From Castellaniella sp049650445 (lineage in GTDB: Bacteria; Pseudomonadota; Gammaproteobacteria; Burkholderiales; Burkholderiaceae_B): 64,000 bases of DNA. The translations under genes were made by a program, and so were the position numbers. The notes under the pieces were generated by a model that saw only the letters and a list, made by a program, of their open reading frames with translations, was not told where the DNA came from and made no database searches. The stretch lies in NCBI RefSeq assembly GCF_049650445.1, contig NZ_JBASAD010000011.1, positions 1 through 64,000 of the forward strand. Direction: 5' to 3'. Below are positions 15,201-24,638 of the stretch, piece by piece. Each line of letters opens with the position of its first letter. The first letter of the stretch is position 1.

Positions 15201-17876
15201 CTACGCCGCCCCCAGCGTCTCCATCTCCACCACCCGCGCGCCCAGGTCACGCCAACGGTCGGGGTGGCAGGTGAACAGCAGGACCTGGTGACGCTGCGCA
15301 GCGTCGAACAGGATGCGTTTCATGCCGTCCAGGCGCGCGTGGTCGCTGTGCACCAGGGCGTCGTCCAGGATGATCAGGGTGGGCCGGCCCGCCTCACGCA
15401 GCAGATCGGCGTAGGCCAGGCGGCTGATCAGGCCCATCTGCTCGCGCGCGCCGAAGCTCAGGGTCTCGACCGCCTCGCCGGACGAACCGCCCGCGCCCGG
15501 ACGGATCAGCCGTTCGGGCAACAGATCTTCGTCCACGTCCAGCCGCGCCTGCGGGAACAGCAGTCCCAGATAATGGTTCAGGTGGCGCTGCAGGGGCGCC
15601 TGGATGCGGCGGGTCAGCGCCTGCCGACCCGCCCTCAATAGGCCCAGCAGCAGATCCAGGGCTTCGGCCCGGCGCTGCAGCTCGGCGCGGCGCCGGGCCA
15701 TGAATTCCGCCTCCCGGGCCAGATCGGCACGCTGCTCTTCCAGGCCATGCGCGCCCAGCGCTTCCAGCCCGCTTTGGACCCGGATGGTTTCCTCATGGCG
15801 TTCTTTGGCAGCCTGTTCCATCCGGGCAGCGGTGCGCGCGAACCGCTGCACGTCCTGCTCCAGAATCTCCGGGCGGGCCTCGGCGATCCGGGCGTCCAGC
15901 GCATCCAGGGATTGCCGCACCGCCGTTTCCCGTGCCTGAAGCGCCGCCAGCCGGACGATGAGCGCCTGTTCCTGCCGCTGGCGCTCCGGCGCCTGGAGCG
16001 CGTCCCGAAGCCGCTGCCATTCGGCCTCGGCCGCGCGGCCGGCCTGTTCCGCCAGACCCAGCGCCTGGGCATGCCCGGCCGCCTGCCGCTCGGCGGCCTG
16101 CAGCCTTTCGCGCGCGGAGGCCGACTCGCGTTCGGCCCCGACCTCGTCGAGGGGCTCAGTGGAGGTCTCGGTGCCGGTACCGGCATTCGTCCCGACCGCG
16201 TCCCGTGGCAAAGCCTCCAGCGCTTCGGACCGAGTCTGCACTTCTTGTTCGAGCAGCGCCAGCCGGTTCGACACCGCATCCACGCCCTGCGGCGCCAGCC
16301 CACTCAGGCGGGATTCATGCAGATCGATCTCCTGCCGCAGGGTCCGGGCCTGCTCCGCCTGATCCTCGGCCTGCCTCAGGTCCGCCGCCCCCAGTCCGCT
16401 CAGCAGCGCGTCAAACCGGTCGCGGGTCTCCTGGCGGCGACGGGCCAGCTCGGCCAGATCCTCGCCTCCGGGTTGAATGTGCAGGCGGCCGATGCCCGGC
16501 ACGTCCAGCGCGACGGGTTCCAGCAGCAGGCGTTCGCCCCGGCCCGACAGGGCCTCGTCCCCGACCTGGATGTGTCGTTGCGGCAGCAGGTCGTATGCGA
16601 GGCGCGTGGCGGCGGACTGACGAGTTGCGTCGAGTTCGGCCAATGTCCGGTCCATCGACCGCAGTTGCTTCAATACCGTCTCATCCAGCCGGATAGGCTG
16701 CAAACGGGCACGCAGCGCCTGCACGTGCGCCTGCAAAGTCCGCGCCTGTTCCAGGTCGGCCGCCAGGCGGGCCTGCTCGGCCGTCAATCGGCGCAGATCG
16801 GCGGCCAGCACGGCGCGCCTGGCCTGCCGCCGCGCCGTCGTCAGGCGGGCCTCGGCCGTGCGATAGACCGCCTGCGCCTGCTCGACCTGGGCGTCGATCC
16901 GAGGCCGGTCGGCCTGCAATTCCGTGATCCGCAAACCGGTCGCATCCCGCTCCCGGACGCGCTGTTCCAGTTCCTGATGCTGGCGGGCATAGGCCGCCTG
17001 CTGGTCCCGGCCGTGCTGCTGACTGGCGACGCAATGTTCCAGATCCTGCGCCTCGTGTGCCCGGGCCTGTCGCCAGCCCTGGACCTCGGTCAGCTTCGTC
17101 TGGGCCTCGGCAGCCTGCCGGCGGTAGGTTTCCCAAGGCCGCCCCTCATCCTCGCCCCGCAGGCGGCGCAGTTCAGCCAATCGGTCCACCTGCTGGCGAT
17201 ACGCGGCGATGTCCCGATCGAGCGTCGTCAAGCGCGCCACGGCGTCCTCGTGCTGCCGCAGGATCTCCGCATATTCTCCCGTGGGGCGCCCCGTGGACGC
17301 GGTCAGCAGCTTTGCACGCTCGGCCTCGACCCGGGCGATCAGCGCGTCCCCTGCGCTGCTGGCCAGATCCCCCAGGCTCTCACCCAGAGCGGATTTCAGG
17401 TAAGGACCCGCGTGGGCCACCGAGTCGCTCAGGGCCTGACCCTCGCCCTGCTCGATCCACAGCAGGCCGGGCACGCCCCAGTGCTGGGCCTTGCTCGGGC
17501 CTTTGCCAGGGAATTGGTAGCCCAGCAATTCCGCCAGTTTTTCCTCGGCCTCGTCGCCATTGAAGCGCCGGGTGCCGATCTCCAGGTCGCAGCGTTTCTG
17601 CCTCAGAAAGCGTTTGCTGAGCTTCCAGTGCACGCCCTGCCACTCGAATTCCAGTTCCACGCTGGGCGCGGCGGACGTATCGCCCCAGGGCTGCAGGTCT
17701 CCCGCGCCACTGGACTTGAAACGCTCGAAGAACGCCGCGCGGATCGCCCGCACCAGCGTGCTCTTGCCGGACTCATTGGGGCCCGCGAACAGATTGATGC
17801 CGGGTTCCAGGTCACGGATTTCCACCGGCTCGCGGAAGCGTCGGAGTTGTTCGACGCGCAGGCGCAAGAGTCTCAT
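15201..17876 (-). CDS. YhaN/SbcC-like SMC-type ATPase
   Basis: The protein of 891 residues has split-ATPase (Rad50-like) architecture. The N-lobe carries Walker A GPNESGKST at 32-40; the C-lobe has a LSFGAREQMGL signature and Walker B LIILDDALVHS near 834-844. Between them lies coiled coil rich in Gln, Arg, Ala and Glu, interrupted near the middle by a compact beta-rich piece (DVPGIGRLHIQPGG). I see no CxxC zinc hook, unlike classical Rad50/SbcC. It overlaps the upstream nuclease gene by four bases. Together they should form an Mre11-Rad50-like complex processing DNA ends or hairpins. Confidence 0.85.
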   Translation of the reverse strand: MRLLRLRVEQLRRFREPVEIRDLEPGINLFAGPNESGKSTLVRAIRAAFFERFKSSGAGDLQPWGDTSAAPSVELEFEWQGVHWKLSKRFLRQKRCDLEIGTRRFNGDEAEEKLAELLGYQFPGKGPSKAQHWGVPGLLWIEQGEGQALSDSVAHAGPYLKSALGESLGDLASSAGDALIARVEAERAKLLTASTGRPTGEYAEILRQHEDAVARLTTLDRDIAAYRQQVDRLAELRRLRGEDEGRPWETYRRQAAEAQTKLTEVQGWRQARAHEAQDLEHCVASQQHGRDQQAAYARQHQELEQRVRERDATGLRITELQADRPRIDAQVEQAQAVYRTAEARLTTARRQARRAVLAADLRRLTAEQARLAADLEQARTLQAHVQALRARLQPIRLDETVLKQLRSMDRTLAELDATRQSAATRLAYDLLPQRHIQVGDEALSGRGERLLLEPVALDVPGIGRLHIQPGGEDLAELARRRQETRDRFDALLSGLGAADLRQAEDQAEQARTLRQEIDLHESRLSGLAPQGVDAVSNRLALLEQEVQTRSEALEALPRDAVGTNAGTGTETSTEPLDEVGAERESASARERLQAAERQAAGHAQALGLAEQAGRAAEAEWQRLRDALQAPERQRQEQALIVRLAALQARETAVRQSLDALDARIAEARPEILEQDVQRFARTAARMEQAAKERHEETIRVQSGLEALGAHGLEEQRADLAREAEFMARRRAELQRRAEALDLLLGLLRAGRQALTRRIQAPLQRHLNHYLGLLFPQARLDVDEDLLPERLIRPGAGGSSGEAVETLSFGAREQMGLISRLAYADLLREAGRPTLIILDDALVHSDHARLDGMKRILFDAAQRHQVLLFTCHPDRWRDLGARVVEMETLGAA

Positions 17877-18997
17877 GGCGCCTCTCCCGCGTCATGGCTC
17901 AGCAGACCCGCCAGGATTGCCAGCGCCTCGCGCGCAGTGTCCGCGTCATCCGCAGCGGCATCCTGCCGCTGGCGCAATTGTGCGAGCACCTCTCCCACGT
18001 AGCCATCGGCCCGCAAAGCGGACATGTCCTCGTCGGTGGGCTCCAGCCGCAGGTCGGTGCGGTGAACCTGCAGACTGCGGCAGCGCCCTTGCACCACGGA
18101 CAGCGCCTGATCCAGACGCCGCTCGCCCGCCAGATCGATGGCTCCGGACAAGGTCAAATCCAGCACGGTCCCGGACGGCAGGCCATCCAGACGCTCGGCG
18201 AGCAGATCCAGGTCGGATGCGACCGACAGCGCCTCGTCCCAGGCCAGCCAGCGATACTGGCCGATCGCCAGAGGCTCCACGGTCGGCATCCGGCCCGGAC
18301 CCGGCAGGTCCACCCGCACGACCTGGCCCGAACCGTTGTCACGAAAGCGCTCCGGCTCCGGCGTGCCGCTGTACACGGTGCGCTCATCGACCTGCTTGAA
18401 GCCATGCCAGTCGCCCAGTGCCAGATAATCCAGTCGTGCGCGCGCCGCCCGGTCAGCGGCAATCGGATTGGGCGAATCGATCTCCTCGGCCAGAATGCCC
18501 TGGACGCTGCCGTGCGCCAGGCCGATGCGCGCCAGGCCCTCGTCGGTTTCCGCCGTGTCGAACCACGCAGTCAGATCGTCGTGCGTCTGCCGTTGGGTCA
18601 GGGGTGCCGCCAATACCGCGAAACCGAGATCGGGAAAGGTGTACACGCCAGGTTCCAGCAGCAGATGCGCGTGAGACGGCACTGCGCCCAGCCGCTGCGC
18701 ACGGGTCCAGACACTTTCCGCCAGGGCGGCGTCGTGATTGCCGGGGATCAGAATCCAGGGGCCTTCATAGCCCCGCAGCGCATTGAACAAGCGCCGGATG
18801 GTGCGGTCCGACACCGCCTGGGCGTCGAACACGTCGCCCGCCACCAGAACGGCGTCCACGCGTTCGCGTGCGGCCAGCGCAGCGATGCGCTCGACCACGG
18901 CGAAACGGGCCTCGGCCAGGACCGTGGCGTCCTCGGGGGCGAAACGGCCGTACTGGCGGCCAATCTGCCAATCGGCGGTGTGCAGGAATCGGGGCAT
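17873..18997 (-). CDS. YhaO/SbcD-like DNA repair exonuclease (metallophosphoesterase)
   Basis: The protein has 374 residues with an Mre11-type calcineurin-like phosphoesterase fold: motif I HTADWQIG (about 6-13), GDVFD (54-58), GNHD (86-89), AHGSV and GDWHGF further on. Motif I has Asp-Trp-Gln where most Mre11/SbcD proteins have Asp-x-His. The C-terminal third is a probable capping and partner-binding region. It is translationally coupled to the YhaN-like ATPase. I infer a Mn-dependent nuclease acting with that ATPase; the exact DNA substrate is unknown. Confidence 0.87.
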   Translation of the reverse strand: MPRFLHTADWQIGRQYGRFAPEDATVLAEARFAVVERIAALAARERVDAVLVAGDVFDAQAVSDRTIRRLFNALRGYEGPWILIPGNHDAALAESVWTRAQRLGAVPSHAHLLLEPGVYTFPDLGFAVLAAPLTQRQTHDDLTAWFDTAETDEGLARIGLAHGSVQGILAEEIDSPNPIAADRAARARLDYLALGDWHGFKQVDERTVYSGTPEPERFRDNGSGQVVRVDLPGPGRMPTVEPLAIGQYRWLAWDEALSVASDLDLLAERLDGLPSGTVLDLTLSGAIDLAGERRLDQALSVVQGRCRSLQVHRTDLRLEPTDEDMSALRADGYVGEVLAQLRQRQDAAADDADTAREALAILAGLLSHDAGEAP

Positions 18998-19074
18998 GGC
19001 CGGGATATTGACACCGACTCCGGCCCCGAGTCAAAGCCGGGCGTCAGCCGATTGTCCGGCCCCCCCCCAGGCAT

Positions 19075-19500
19075 TTACTTGGCGAACAACTGGCCCAGGT
19101 CCTTGAACGCCTTGAATTCCAGGGCGTTGCCACAGGGGTCCAGCAGGAACATGGTGGCCTGCTCGCCCACCTGCCCCTTGAAGCGGACATAGGGCTCGAT
19201 GACGAACTTCGTGCCAAAGGACTTCAGGCGTTCCGCCAGGGCCTCCCATTGCTCCCATCCCAGGACGATGCCGAAGTGCGGCACCGGCACCTCATGCCCG
19301 TCCACCGGATTGGTATGGGCGCTTTCCTGGGACGCCGTCCGGGGATGCTCGTGGATCACCAACTGGTGGCCGTAGAAATTGAAGTCCACCCACTGCGCGC
19401 TGGAACGGCCTTCCTCCAGGCCAAAGACCTCGCCATAGAAGCGGCGGGCGGCGGGCAGGTCGTAGACAGGGATGGCCAGATGAAACGGGGACAGGCTCAT
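19075..19500 (-). CDS. VOC-family (glyoxalase/bleomycin resistance-like) protein
   Basis: The protein of 141 residues starts at ATG 19500 (MSLSPFHLAIPVYDLPAARR). It shows two beta-alpha-beta-beta-beta modules, with metal-ligand candidates in FHLAI (His), HFGIV (His) and DPCGNALEFK (Glu near the end). The FGLEEGR and DPCGNALEFK elements are typical of uncharacterised VOC dioxygenase-like proteins. In-frame sequence upstream of 19500 is antisense to the DUF318 permease and is not coding. No operon partner is evident. Confidence 0.85.
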   Translation of the reverse strand: MSLSPFHLAIPVYDLPAARRFYGEVFGLEEGRSSAQWVDFNFYGHQLVIHEHPRTASQESAHTNPVDGHEVPVPHFGIVLGWEQWEALAERLKSFGTKFVIEPYVRFKGQVGEQATMFLLDPCGNALEFKAFKDLGQLFAK

Positions 19501-19608
19501 GGAAGGCTCCAGGAAACGAAGGTGGATGTCTGAAGGATTGTAGAAGCGGACGCGGAAACGCACCATCCCGGACGAATGCAGCGGCGCTTCGACACGAACC
19601 GGTGGTTT

Positions 19609-20775
19609 ATGATTCCAGCTTCGCACCGCTCCGACCGCTCCCATGATCCGCCTGCCCACGCCCGCCACCCGCCGCCTGCCCTTGCGGAGGCCGCGTTGAG
19701 CCCGTCCGCCCCCGCCCGCCATCCCGCCTGGGGCATTGCCCTGGTGGCGCTGATCGCCCTGGCCGGCCTGTTCTACGTCAAATGGGCGCCCTACTACGAC
19801 CGCGCCTTCACAGCCGCCCAGACCCACTCCATCGGCGCCTCCATCCTGACGGGAGGCCAGGATGCCCCACCCGCACCTTCCCTGCACGCCGCACTCGGCT
19901 ATGCCAAGGCCTACGGACTGGCCATCTGGAAAGCCATGCTGCTGGGCCTGCTGCTGGGTTCCGCCCTGCAAACGCTGCTGCCGCCGCGCTGGATCGAGCG
20001 CTGGCTGGGCCGGCCGGACGCCGGCGGCGTCGTGACGGGCGGCCTGCTGTCCATCCCCAGCATGATGTGCACCTGCTGCGCCACGCCGGTGATCAACGGC
20101 CTGCGACACTGCCGCGCCGCGCCGGGCAATACGGCCGCCTACTGGCTGGGCAACACCATGCTCAATCCGGCCACCCTGATTTTCATGGGCTTCGTCCTGG
20201 GCTGGCACTGGGTGGGGCTGCGTCTGGCGCTGGGGCTGGTCATGGTGCTGGGCCTGGGCTGGGCGCTGAACCGCATGAGCCGGGCGGACGGAACCTCCGA
20301 CGCGCCTGCCGACGACGCCACGGCGGCCGCCGTCGAAACCGGCCCCGCGTACTTCCAGCCCGGCCAGATCCTGCGGCGCTGGGCCCGGGCATTCACCGGC
20401 ATGGCGCTGCGGCTGCTGCCTGAATACCTGATCCTGGTGCTGCTGCTGGGCGCCGCCCGCGCCTGGCTGTTCCCCGTGCTGGACTTCAGCATCGACAACG
20501 GCCTGCTGTGGATCGTGGGCGCCGCGCTGGTCGGCACCCTGTTCGTGATCCCGACTGCGGGCGAGGTGCCCATCGTCCAGGCTCTGCTGGCGCTGGGCGT
20601 AGGCGTGGGGCCGGCCGCCGCGCTGCTCGTCACCTTGCCGCCGGTCAGCCTGCCGTCCCTGGTCATGGTCAGCCGGTCGTTCCACCGGTCCGAACTGGCC
20701 ATCCTGGCGCTGGGCGTCGTGGGACTGGGGGTGATTGCCGGCGGGCTGGCGATCGGGCTGGGCTTCGGCGGGTAG
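19609..20775 (+). CDS. DUF318/YraQ-type permease
   Basis: This polytopic membrane protein has about 388 residues from ATG 19609. A TTG at 19696 with GGAGG five bases upstream is a strong alternative start, because the first ~29 residues are a His/Pro/Arg-rich stretch unlike the family. Two repeated halves are visible: GSALQTLLPPRWIERWLG with SIPSMMCTCCATPVING, and later FVIPTAGEVPIVQALLALG with LPPVSLPSLVM. The CTCCATP motif, with adjacent cysteines in the pore region, is a hallmark of the YraQ/ArsP permease superfamily. The substrate is unknown; organoarsenicals are exported by the ArsP branch. Confidence 0.8.
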   Translation: MIPASHRSDRSHDPPAHARHPPPALAEAALSPSAPARHPAWGIALVALIALAGLFYVKWAPYYDRAFTAAQTHSIGASILTGGQDAPPAPSLHAALGYAKAYGLAIWKAMLLGLLLGSALQTLLPPRWIERWLGRPDAGGVVTGGLLSIPSMMCTCCATPVINGLRHCRAAPGNTAAYWLGNTMLNPATLIFMGFVLGWHWVGLRLALGLVMVLGLGWALNRMSRADGTSDAPADDATAAAVETGPAYFQPGQILRRWARAFTGMALRLLPEYLILVLLLGAARAWLFPVLDFSIDNGLLWIVGAALVGTLFVIPTAGEVPIVQALLALGVGVGPAAALLVTLPPVSLPSLVMVSRSFHRSELAILALGVVGLGVIAGGLAIGLGFGG

Positions 20776-20860
20776 GGCCGCCTCAGGCCACTGCCAGCCC
20801 GGACACGAACCCGTCAGCATCAGCCACGCACGCCCGACTCACGCCCATGCGCTCTTCCAG

Positions 20861-20895
20861 AATTTGGAATTTCGCCACAAAAAATTGGGAATTTC
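20861..20895 (+). promoter_or_regulatory. Direct repeats upstream of the AraC-type regulator
   Basis: AATTTGGAATTTC (20861-20873) and AATTGGGAATTTC (20883-20895) are 12/13 identical and offset by exactly 22 bases, about two helical turns. The second copy ends nine bases before the regulator start codon. Tandem sites in phase are typical for AraC-family binding, so autoregulation is likely. Confidence 0.6.
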
Positions 20896-20904
20896 AAAAA
20901 GCAG

Positions 20905-21882
20905 ATGGTTTCAAAGAAGTCTCCCAAGCAGGACACGTCCAGCCGCGCCATCACGAACCTCTACCTGAATGCGCCTGACATCCCCGATGAGTGGATCGAC
21001 TGCTTCCAGGGCAGCCAATCCGACGATGGCATCTATACAGGACTCATTCAGGGGAGACCCACCGCAGACTGGCTGGTCTATGCTGACAGCCCGCCCATGT
21101 TCGCCATTGCGGTCATGCTGTCCGGCCGCCTGACCGGAGCTTTCGATGGCGCCGCCGCCGAGGTGGATCTGCAGCCTGGCATGGTGCTCGTCATGTCCAC
21201 CGAAAAGAGCGTCCCGTGCAGGGACCGTTACGTCGGCGGGGCGGATTTCAAGATGTGCTACATCACGCTGCCCCCCTGTGCCCTGCAGCGGCTCACCGGC
21301 TATTCCAGCATCCCTCTCTCCGGCAAACTGCTGCAAGACGGCAGCCTGCCCGGGCTGGGTACATACCTGGGGGTCTCGCACGCGCCCGCACACCTGATAC
21401 GGACCGTGCACGACATCCTTTCCTGCCGGATCCAGGGGGAAACGGCCCGTGCGCTTTATTTTCGCGCCAAGACACTGGAAATCCTGGCCATTGTGCTCGA
21501 AGACGTCATCCAGGTCCAAGGCGGCAGGCCACTACCCATCCCGTCAGACCGGAATCGCCTGCTGCAGGCTCAGACGCTGCTGCAAAACACCTGTGAGCGC
21601 GGCTGGCTCGTGGAAACGCTCGCGCGCGCCGTTGGCCTGAACGAAAAACGTCTGCAATCCGGGTTCCAGGCCATGTTCGGCATGTCCGTTCATGCCAAAC
21701 TCACTCAGATCCGGATGGACACTGCGGGTGATCTGCTCTTGCAGGGCACCCCGGTCTCGGAAGCCGCCTACGCCGTCGGCTTTTCCAGTCTGAGCCACTT
21801 CAGTAAAGCCTTCAGAACCGCCAAGGGGGTCACGCCCAAACGCTGGGCGATGCATTCCCGCCCTTACCCGGACGTATCCTGA
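20905..21882 (+). CDS. AraC-family transcriptional regulator
   Basis: The protein has 325 residues. The N-terminal ~210 residues form a ligand-binding region with a cupin-like stretch (QPGMVLVMSTEKSVP). The C-terminal ~100 residues carry the two AraC helix-turn-helix motifs: LVETLARAVGLNEKRLQSGFQAMFG and VSEAAYAVGFSSLSHFSKAFR. The layout resembles siderophore-type PchR regulators, which also recognise tandem repeats, but no siderophore genes are adjacent. The gene is slightly AT-richer than its neighbours. Its only evident target is its own promoter. Confidence 0.85.
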   Translation: MVSKKSPKQDTSSRAITNLYLNAPDIPDEWIDCFQGSQSDDGIYTGLIQGRPTADWLVYADSPPMFAIAVMLSGRLTGAFDGAAAEVDLQPGMVLVMSTEKSVPCRDRYVGGADFKMCYITLPPCALQRLTGYSSIPLSGKLLQDGSLPGLGTYLGVSHAPAHLIRTVHDILSCRIQGETARALYFRAKTLEILAIVLEDVIQVQGGRPLPIPSDRNRLLQAQTLLQNTCERGWLVETLARAVGLNEKRLQSGFQAMFGMSVHAKLTQIRMDTAGDLLLQGTPVSEAAYAVGFSSLSHFSKAFRTAKGVTPKRWAMHSRPYPDVS

Positions 21883-21894
21883 TCATGTCCGGTA

Positions 21895-23442
21895 CTACCG
21901 GATCACGCTGATCGCCTCCACCAGCCGCTGCATTTGCTGATCGAGCTGGTGTGAAGACGCCGAATTCTGCTCCACCAGATCGGCATTCTGCCGGGTGATC
22001 TGATCGAGATGCGCGATGGCATTGCTGACCTCCGCGATGCCATCGCGCTGCTCCTGCGTAGCCCCGCTGATCTGGCCGATGTGCTCGGACACCCGCTGCG
22101 CCTGAGCCGCAATCCCGGCAATGGTGTGACGAGTTTCCATGACCAGCCGGGCCCCTTCGGCGACCTGATCACCACTGGCCCGAATCAACGCACGGACCGT
22201 CCCGGCGGCATCGGCGCTGCGCTGAGCCAGACTGCGCACTTCCGACGCCACCACGGCGAACCCGCGGCCCGCTTCGCCCGCGCGCGCGGCCTCGACCGCC
22301 GCATTGAGCGCCAGCAGATTGGTCTGCGCCGCGATGGTGTCGATCACCTCGATGATTTCGTTGATTTTCCGGGAACTATGTTCGATGGCCTGCATCGTGC
22401 CCACCACCTGCCCCATGGCCTGCTCACCCCGGGCCACCGCCTGGCACGCCTCGCCGGACAAAGCCCACGCCTGCTCGGCAGCGGATGCATTGTCCGTCAC
22501 CGAGCCCGCCATCCGCTGCACGAAGGAGGCCGTTTGCGCAACACTGGCGGCGGATTGCTCCGTGCGCTGGCGCAATTCGTCGGTCCCGTTCTCCATGTCG
22601 CTGGCCGCTTGCCGCACAGCCAGCACCTGTTCACTCACATCGTCAGCCAGCCAGCGCAGCATCAGCCCCATCTGATCGATCGCACGCATGCTCGTGCCAA
22701 TCTCGTCCGTACGATTCAGATGCACGGCATCACGGTCATTGCCCGTCGCAACATCCAGCGCGTGCCGACAGAGTCTTTCCAACGGCCGCGCCAATTGCGA
22801 TTCCAGCAGCCAATCGAGTCCGAGCGCGGCCAGGCCGATCAACGCGCAGACCTGCCAGGACGGCGCATCCACCGCCATGAATACCGTGAGCACGACCGAC
22901 AAGACAGCCCAGAACGCCAATACGCTCACGCGGATGCGGGCGCGCACGGACAGCAACTGCAGCCAAGCCAGTGGCTGCCAGAAAAAACCATTGCGGATCC
23001 ACACGCCTTTGCGCAGCCGGACCGGCTGCGACTCGCCCCGACGCAGCGCCTGGTACATGGCCGCAGCCTCGTCCACCTCCGGGCGAGGCGGCTTGGTGCG
23101 GATGGAGAGATACCCCTGATGTCGGCCCTGACGGATCACGGGCACCGCATTGGCACGCACCCAATAGTGATCGCCATTCTTGCGACGGTTCTTCACCAGC
23201 GCGGTCCATGGCTCTCCGCTCTGCAACGTCGCCCACATATCCGCAAAGGCCTCGGGCGGCATGTCGGGGTGACGAACGAGGTTGTGGGCTTGCCCCACAA
23301 GTTCATCAAGCGAGAACCCGCTGGTGCGCACGAAAGCCGCATTGGCATATGTGATGTCGCTCTTGGTGTTCGTGGTGGACATCAAGGTGACATCATCCGG
23401 AATCGGATATTCCTGTTGCGTGACGGGTTCGTTAAGTCTCAT
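21895..23442 (-). CDS. PAS-domain methyl-accepting chemotaxis protein (Aer-like)
   Basis: The protein has about 515 residues from ATG 23442. An N-terminal PAS domain (about 10-115; DITYANAAFVRTSGFSLDELVGQAHNLVRHPDMP) matches the FAD-binding PAS of aerotaxis receptors. A membrane anchor of two short hydrophobic segments (about 175-215) and a HAMP-like linker follow. The C-terminal signalling domain has the hairpin tip EVIDTIAAQTNLLALNAAVE. Lack of a periplasmic domain fits an energy or redox sensor. The longer start at 23487 adds residues not typical of Aer. Confidence 0.88.
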   Translation of the reverse strand: MRLNEPVTQQEYPIPDDVTLMSTTNTKSDITYANAAFVRTSGFSLDELVGQAHNLVRHPDMPPEAFADMWATLQSGEPWTALVKNRRKNGDHYWVRANAVPVIRQGRHQGYLSIRTKPPRPEVDEAAAMYQALRRGESQPVRLRKGVWIRNGFFWQPLAWLQLLSVRARIRVSVLAFWAVLSVVLTVFMAVDAPSWQVCALIGLAALGLDWLLESQLARPLERLCRHALDVATGNDRDAVHLNRTDEIGTSMRAIDQMGLMLRWLADDVSEQVLAVRQAASDMENGTDELRQRTEQSAASVAQTASFVQRMAGSVTDNASAAEQAWALSGEACQAVARGEQAMGQVVGTMQAIEHSSRKINEIIEVIDTIAAQTNLLALNAAVEAARAGEAGRGFAVVASEVRSLAQRSADAAGTVRALIRASGDQVAEGARLVMETRHTIAGIAAQAQRVSEHIGQISGATQEQRDGIAEVSNAIAHLDQITRQNADLVEQNSASSHQLDQQMQRLVEAISVIR

Positions 23443-23708
23443 GCTGCGTTCCACTCGCTCTCTTTCATGCCAGGCCGACAGGCCCATTACAAGGCGACGG
23501 AAATCTTACATTGCATTACCCACACTAATGTCATGGTTTTATGACATCCCTGCGGATCCCGGGCGAAAATTCCTTGAAGCCGTCATTTTTTCCGGCAATG
23601 CATCAATTTTTTACCGCCGGGCCTGACGAACGCGTGCAGCGCGGGATAGACATGATCATGAGCGCAGTGCTGGTGGCACTGGCGCAGGCGGGCAATGGGA
23701 CGATAGCC
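23443..23708. promoter_or_regulatory. Intergenic region upstream of the Aer-like receptor, with a dyad at 23528-23547
   Basis: The 266-base gap contains ATGTCAT (23528-23534) and ATGACAT (23541-23547), a seven-base inverted repeat with a GGTTTT spacer. It lies about 90 bases upstream of the receptor start. The rest is moderately AT-rich. I could not find a convincing FliA promoter, and I see no gene. Confidence 0.35.
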
Positions 23709-24620
23709 TTACTCCTCCCGTAGCGCCCCGAACCGCTCCGCCAGGTGATCCAGCAAGGCACGCACGGCAGGCAGTTGTCCGCGTCGAGAGGCATAGACGG
23801 CATGGATGAGCTCGGGCCGGGGTTCCCAGTTCGGCAACACCCGCACCAGTGCGCCGCTGCGCACATCTTCCTGGATGAACATATTGGGCAACTGCACCAC
23901 CCCGGCGTCCAGCAACGCCGCATCGCGCAGCGCCGGCATGGATTGCGTCACCAGCTTCGGCTGATGCCGCACCTCGGTGCGCGCGGCATCGGGTCCGTAC
24001 AGTATCCAGCGGTGGGTTTCCCGGGGCAGGCCCATGTCCAGACTGGGCCAACCGGACAGATCCATGGGCCCGGCGGGCGCGCCCATGCGCTGCAGCAGCG
24101 CGGGGCTGGCCACCAGACACTGGCGGCGCTCGGCCAGCGTGCGCAACACCAGTTCGCTGTCCTGCAACGGCGGCGGACGCACACGGATCGCCAGATCCAG
24201 CCCTTCACCCACCACGTCCACACGCCGATTGGTCTCGTCCACCAGCAGTTCCACCTGCGGATACCGCCGCATGAACTCTCCCAGCATGCCGCCCACGCGC
24301 GCCGCCAGCAGCGCCACGGGACAGCTCACGCGAACCACGCCACAGGGCTCGGCATGCGCCAGCGCGGCGGACTCCTCCGCCGCTTCGGCCTCGATCAGCA
24401 TGGCGCGGCAATGCTGGTAATAGCGCTGTCCCACCTCGGTCACGGCGAAACTGCGCGTGGAACGCTGCAAAAGCCGCGTCCCCAGACGCTCTTCCAATAG
24501 CGCCACACGACGGCTGAGTTTGGACTTGGGGATGCCCAGAGCACGGCCCGCAGGCGCAAAGCCGCCGTGCTCCACCACCTGGGCGAAGTAGTACAGCTCA
24601 TTCAGATCCGGTAGTTTCAT
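23709..24620 (-). CDS. LysR-family regulator divergent from a pirin gene
   Basis: The protein of 303 residues has an N-terminal winged helix (MKLPDLNELYYFAQVVEHGGFA; GRALGIPKSKLSRRVALLE) and a substrate-binding domain beginning CGVVRVSCPVALLAARV. It belongs to the same CrgA/AaeR-like branch as the azoR-linked regulator in this window. A divergent LysR-pirin pair is a common arrangement in proteobacteria, and in several species the LysR protein represses or activates the pirin gene. The inducer is unknown. Confidence 0.88.
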   Translation of the reverse strand: MKLPDLNELYYFAQVVEHGGFAPAGRALGIPKSKLSRRVALLEERLGTRLLQRSTRSFAVTEVGQRYYQHCRAMLIEAEAAEESAALAHAEPCGVVRVSCPVALLAARVGGMLGEFMRRYPQVELLVDETNRRVDVVGEGLDLAIRVRPPPLQDSELVLRTLAERRQCLVASPALLQRMGAPAGPMDLSGWPSLDMGLPRETHRWILYGPDAARTEVRHQPKLVTQSMPALRDAALLDAGVVQLPNMFIQEDVRSGALVRVLPNWEPRPELIHAVYASRRGQLPAVRALLDHLAERFGALREE

Positions 24621-24638
24621 CGTTCCAATTATAGAACG
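24621..24638. promoter_or_regulatory. Inverted repeat CGTTC-N8-GAACG in the lysR-pirin gap
   Basis: CGTTC (24621-24625) and GAACG (24634-24638) flank an AT-rich core CAATTATA. The repeat begins directly at the LysR start codon side and about 115 bases before the pirin start, suitable for autorepression. The remainder of the gap (ATTGAATATTGCC, then AATTCATAATTACCCC) could hold the pirin promoter. Confidence 0.4.

Noticed and set aside
15747..18002. A 751-codon plus-strand frame opposite the YhaN-like gene
   Set aside because: Antisense shadow of a clear SMC-type ATPase; composition is Gln/Arg/Leu-rich without motifs.
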